This document shows, one piece after another, positions 21,538 through 22,615 of a stretch of DNA of 22,615 nt. The stretch covers positions 1-22,615 of the forward strand of contig CAYJIZ010000027.1 in assembly GCA_964370395.1 (NCBI GenBank), in the 5' to 3' direction. A program made the position numbers and the translations under genes. The notes beneath the pieces were generated by a model, which had not been told where the DNA came from, made no database searches, and saw only the letters and a program-made list of their open reading frames with translations. Positions within the stretch are counted from its first letter, which is position 1. Every line of letters begins with the position of its first letter. This DNA comes from JBGUVL01 sp964370395. GTDB lineage: Bacteria > Bacillota_I > Bacilli_A > Erysipelotrichales > Erysipelotrichaceae.

Positions 21538-22560
21538 TTACTTCTTAGCTGTTTTTGCCTGTGTTGTTTCTGTGTCGTTTGGCATCATTGTGTAACCTTT
21601 TGGTAATGGGTTTTTCTTACGCATAATCGAATAGATTACAAATGGTGCAGCAATCGTAACAACGAAACTAACACTCAAAATAACCAAATACTCACTTGCT
21701 GCTCCTGGAGCTGTCAATTGAGAAGGTGGGACAAATGAAATTGCTAATGCAAAGATAGATAAGATCAATCCAACATAAGCCATTACTAACTTAAAGCCTT
21801 TGCTCTTTGAAATTTCAAATGTTCTTTTTAATTCACCATGTTTTCTAATCAACTTAATGTAAGCGATAAAGAAAATGATGTAACCAACAATATATACAAT
21901 TACAGTTAATGAAATTGCGGTAAAGAAGGAAACGTTTGCTCCTCCACCACCAAATGTTAATACGGCAGCCCAAATAGTAACGATTGCACCTTGAAGCAAT
22001 AAGAAATTAGTAGGCACGCCGTGTTTGTTTGTTTCAATTAATTTCTTTGGTAACAAACCTTTTTGTCCAGCGTTTAACATACCCCAAGATGGTCCCACTA
22101 CCCATGCAGATACTTCCGCACAGACACCTAATGAAATTAACACCGCAATGACTTTTACGATCCAATCCATTCCAGTTCCAAAGTGAGCGATTAACCCTTC
22201 AAATCCTTGGATTACCCCTGTTGATAATCCTAATTGGCTTGCTGGTACAACGGCACCGATACTCAATCCACCAATCGTATTTAATACCATTGCTAAAATA
22301 ACAAGAATAATGATAGCTAATGGATAGTTACGTTTTACGTTTGTCATTTCATTTGCATGTGTTGCCGATGCTTCAATACCCGCATACGCTAAGATAAAGG
22401 AAACAAAGACTACTAATGTATCCACTTTTGTAAAGTCTGGAATGAACGTAGACATATCTAATTTCATTAGACTTGTTCCACCAGTTGCAAAGAACGCAAT
22501 GGATAACACAATTAAGATAATCGCAGGAATTGCGATACCGAATATAAATCCAGCTTTTGA
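21538..22560 (-). pseudogene. gadC: Glutamate:GABA antiporter (GadC-like), 5' end lost
   Basis: The frame encodes about 340 residues closely resembling the C-terminal two thirds of GadC, an APC-superfamily antiporter that swaps glutamate for GABA in acid resistance. Recognisable stretches include TLVVFVSFILAYAGIEASATH, NEMTN, the helix-break WVVGPSWGM and LKRTFEIS. Frame and homology continue upstream of the first possible start (GTG at 22509) through KAGFIFGIAIPAIIL, which aligns with about residue 160 of E. coli GadC. Then they stop: the next codon is TAA (22561-22563) and unrelated DNA follows. Some 155 N-terminal residues and several membrane helices are therefore missing, so it should be non-functional as a transporter. 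The C-terminal tail is shorter than the E. coli pH plug. Confidence 0.85.
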
Positions 22561-22615
22561 TTAAACTATACCCTATAGAACAGACACAAAAAAAGAAGTG
22601 TCATCTATAGGGTAT
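22561..22615. mobile_element. Probable insertion-sequence end inside gadC (partial)
   Basis: At the point where gadC homology breaks off lies a sequence dominated by an inverted repeat: ATACCCTATAGA (22568-22579) and TCTATAGGGTAT (22604-22615), with inner arms GACAC/GTGTC and an A-rich loop. In all there are 17 pairs. The sequence runs out here, so no transposase is visible and the family cannot be named. It could be a subterminal hairpin of an IS or the inserted element's own terminator. Confidence 0.5.

Overview
The window is low-GC DNA typical of Bacillota (Firmicutes): strong Shine-Dalgarno sites, TTGACA/TATAAT promoters, a T-box leader and many hairpin+U-tract terminators. The gene content (glutamate:GABA antiporter, T-box arg operon, YhgE/Pip protein, EAL protein) would suit a gut Erysipelotrichia-like or related Firmicute. 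That placement is inference; no species marker is present.

Layout. (1) 1-2073: mobile-element territory. It holds a hypothetical gene, a MobC-like relaxosome gene, a cluster of inverted repeats resembling an oriT, and a roughly 500 bp gene-free, hairpin-rich stretch, all just downstream of tRNA-Asn. No relaxase gene is present. (2) 2074-3581: chromosomal. tRNA-Asn(GUU), an inositol-monophosphatase family gene, and a candidate ~95-nt small RNA with its own promoter and terminator. (3) 3582-6882: a complete, very AT-rich 3.3 kb integrative element at the 3' end of tRNA-Glu(UUC), bounded by 26 bp direct repeats. It encodes a ribbon-helix-helix regulator under a palindromic promoter/operator, a 38-aa basic peptide, an HUH rolling-circle Rep, a small excisionase-like protein and a tyrosine integrase. 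Three hairpins precede rep, and paired 11-bp-phased direct repeats lie near both ends. (4) 7184-15420: a full arginine biosynthesis operon on the minus strand (argG-argH-argC-argJ-argB-argD-argF). It is led by a T-box whose specifier reads CGC (Arg) and closed by a terminator. (5) 15464-18211: an EAL phosphodiesterase with a dCache-like sensor and degenerate GGDEF domain, then a 55-aa membrane protein. (6) 18323-21161: a YhgE/Pip-type membrane protein divergent from an Rrf2-type regulator, with operator-like repeats between them. (7) 21204-22615: a small unknown gene and a gadC-like antiporter gene missing its N-terminal third. Its frame ends abruptly at 22560 where a hairpin-bearing foreign end, probably an insertion sequence, begins.

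How the parts work together: the arg operon encodes the acetyl-cycle route from glutamate to arginine and is predicted to respond to uncharged tRNA-Arg. The tRNA-Glu element follows a rep-xis-int logic like actinomycete AICEs and Tn916-type modules but has no visible transfer or capsid genes. It also swaps the transcription terminator of its host tRNA.
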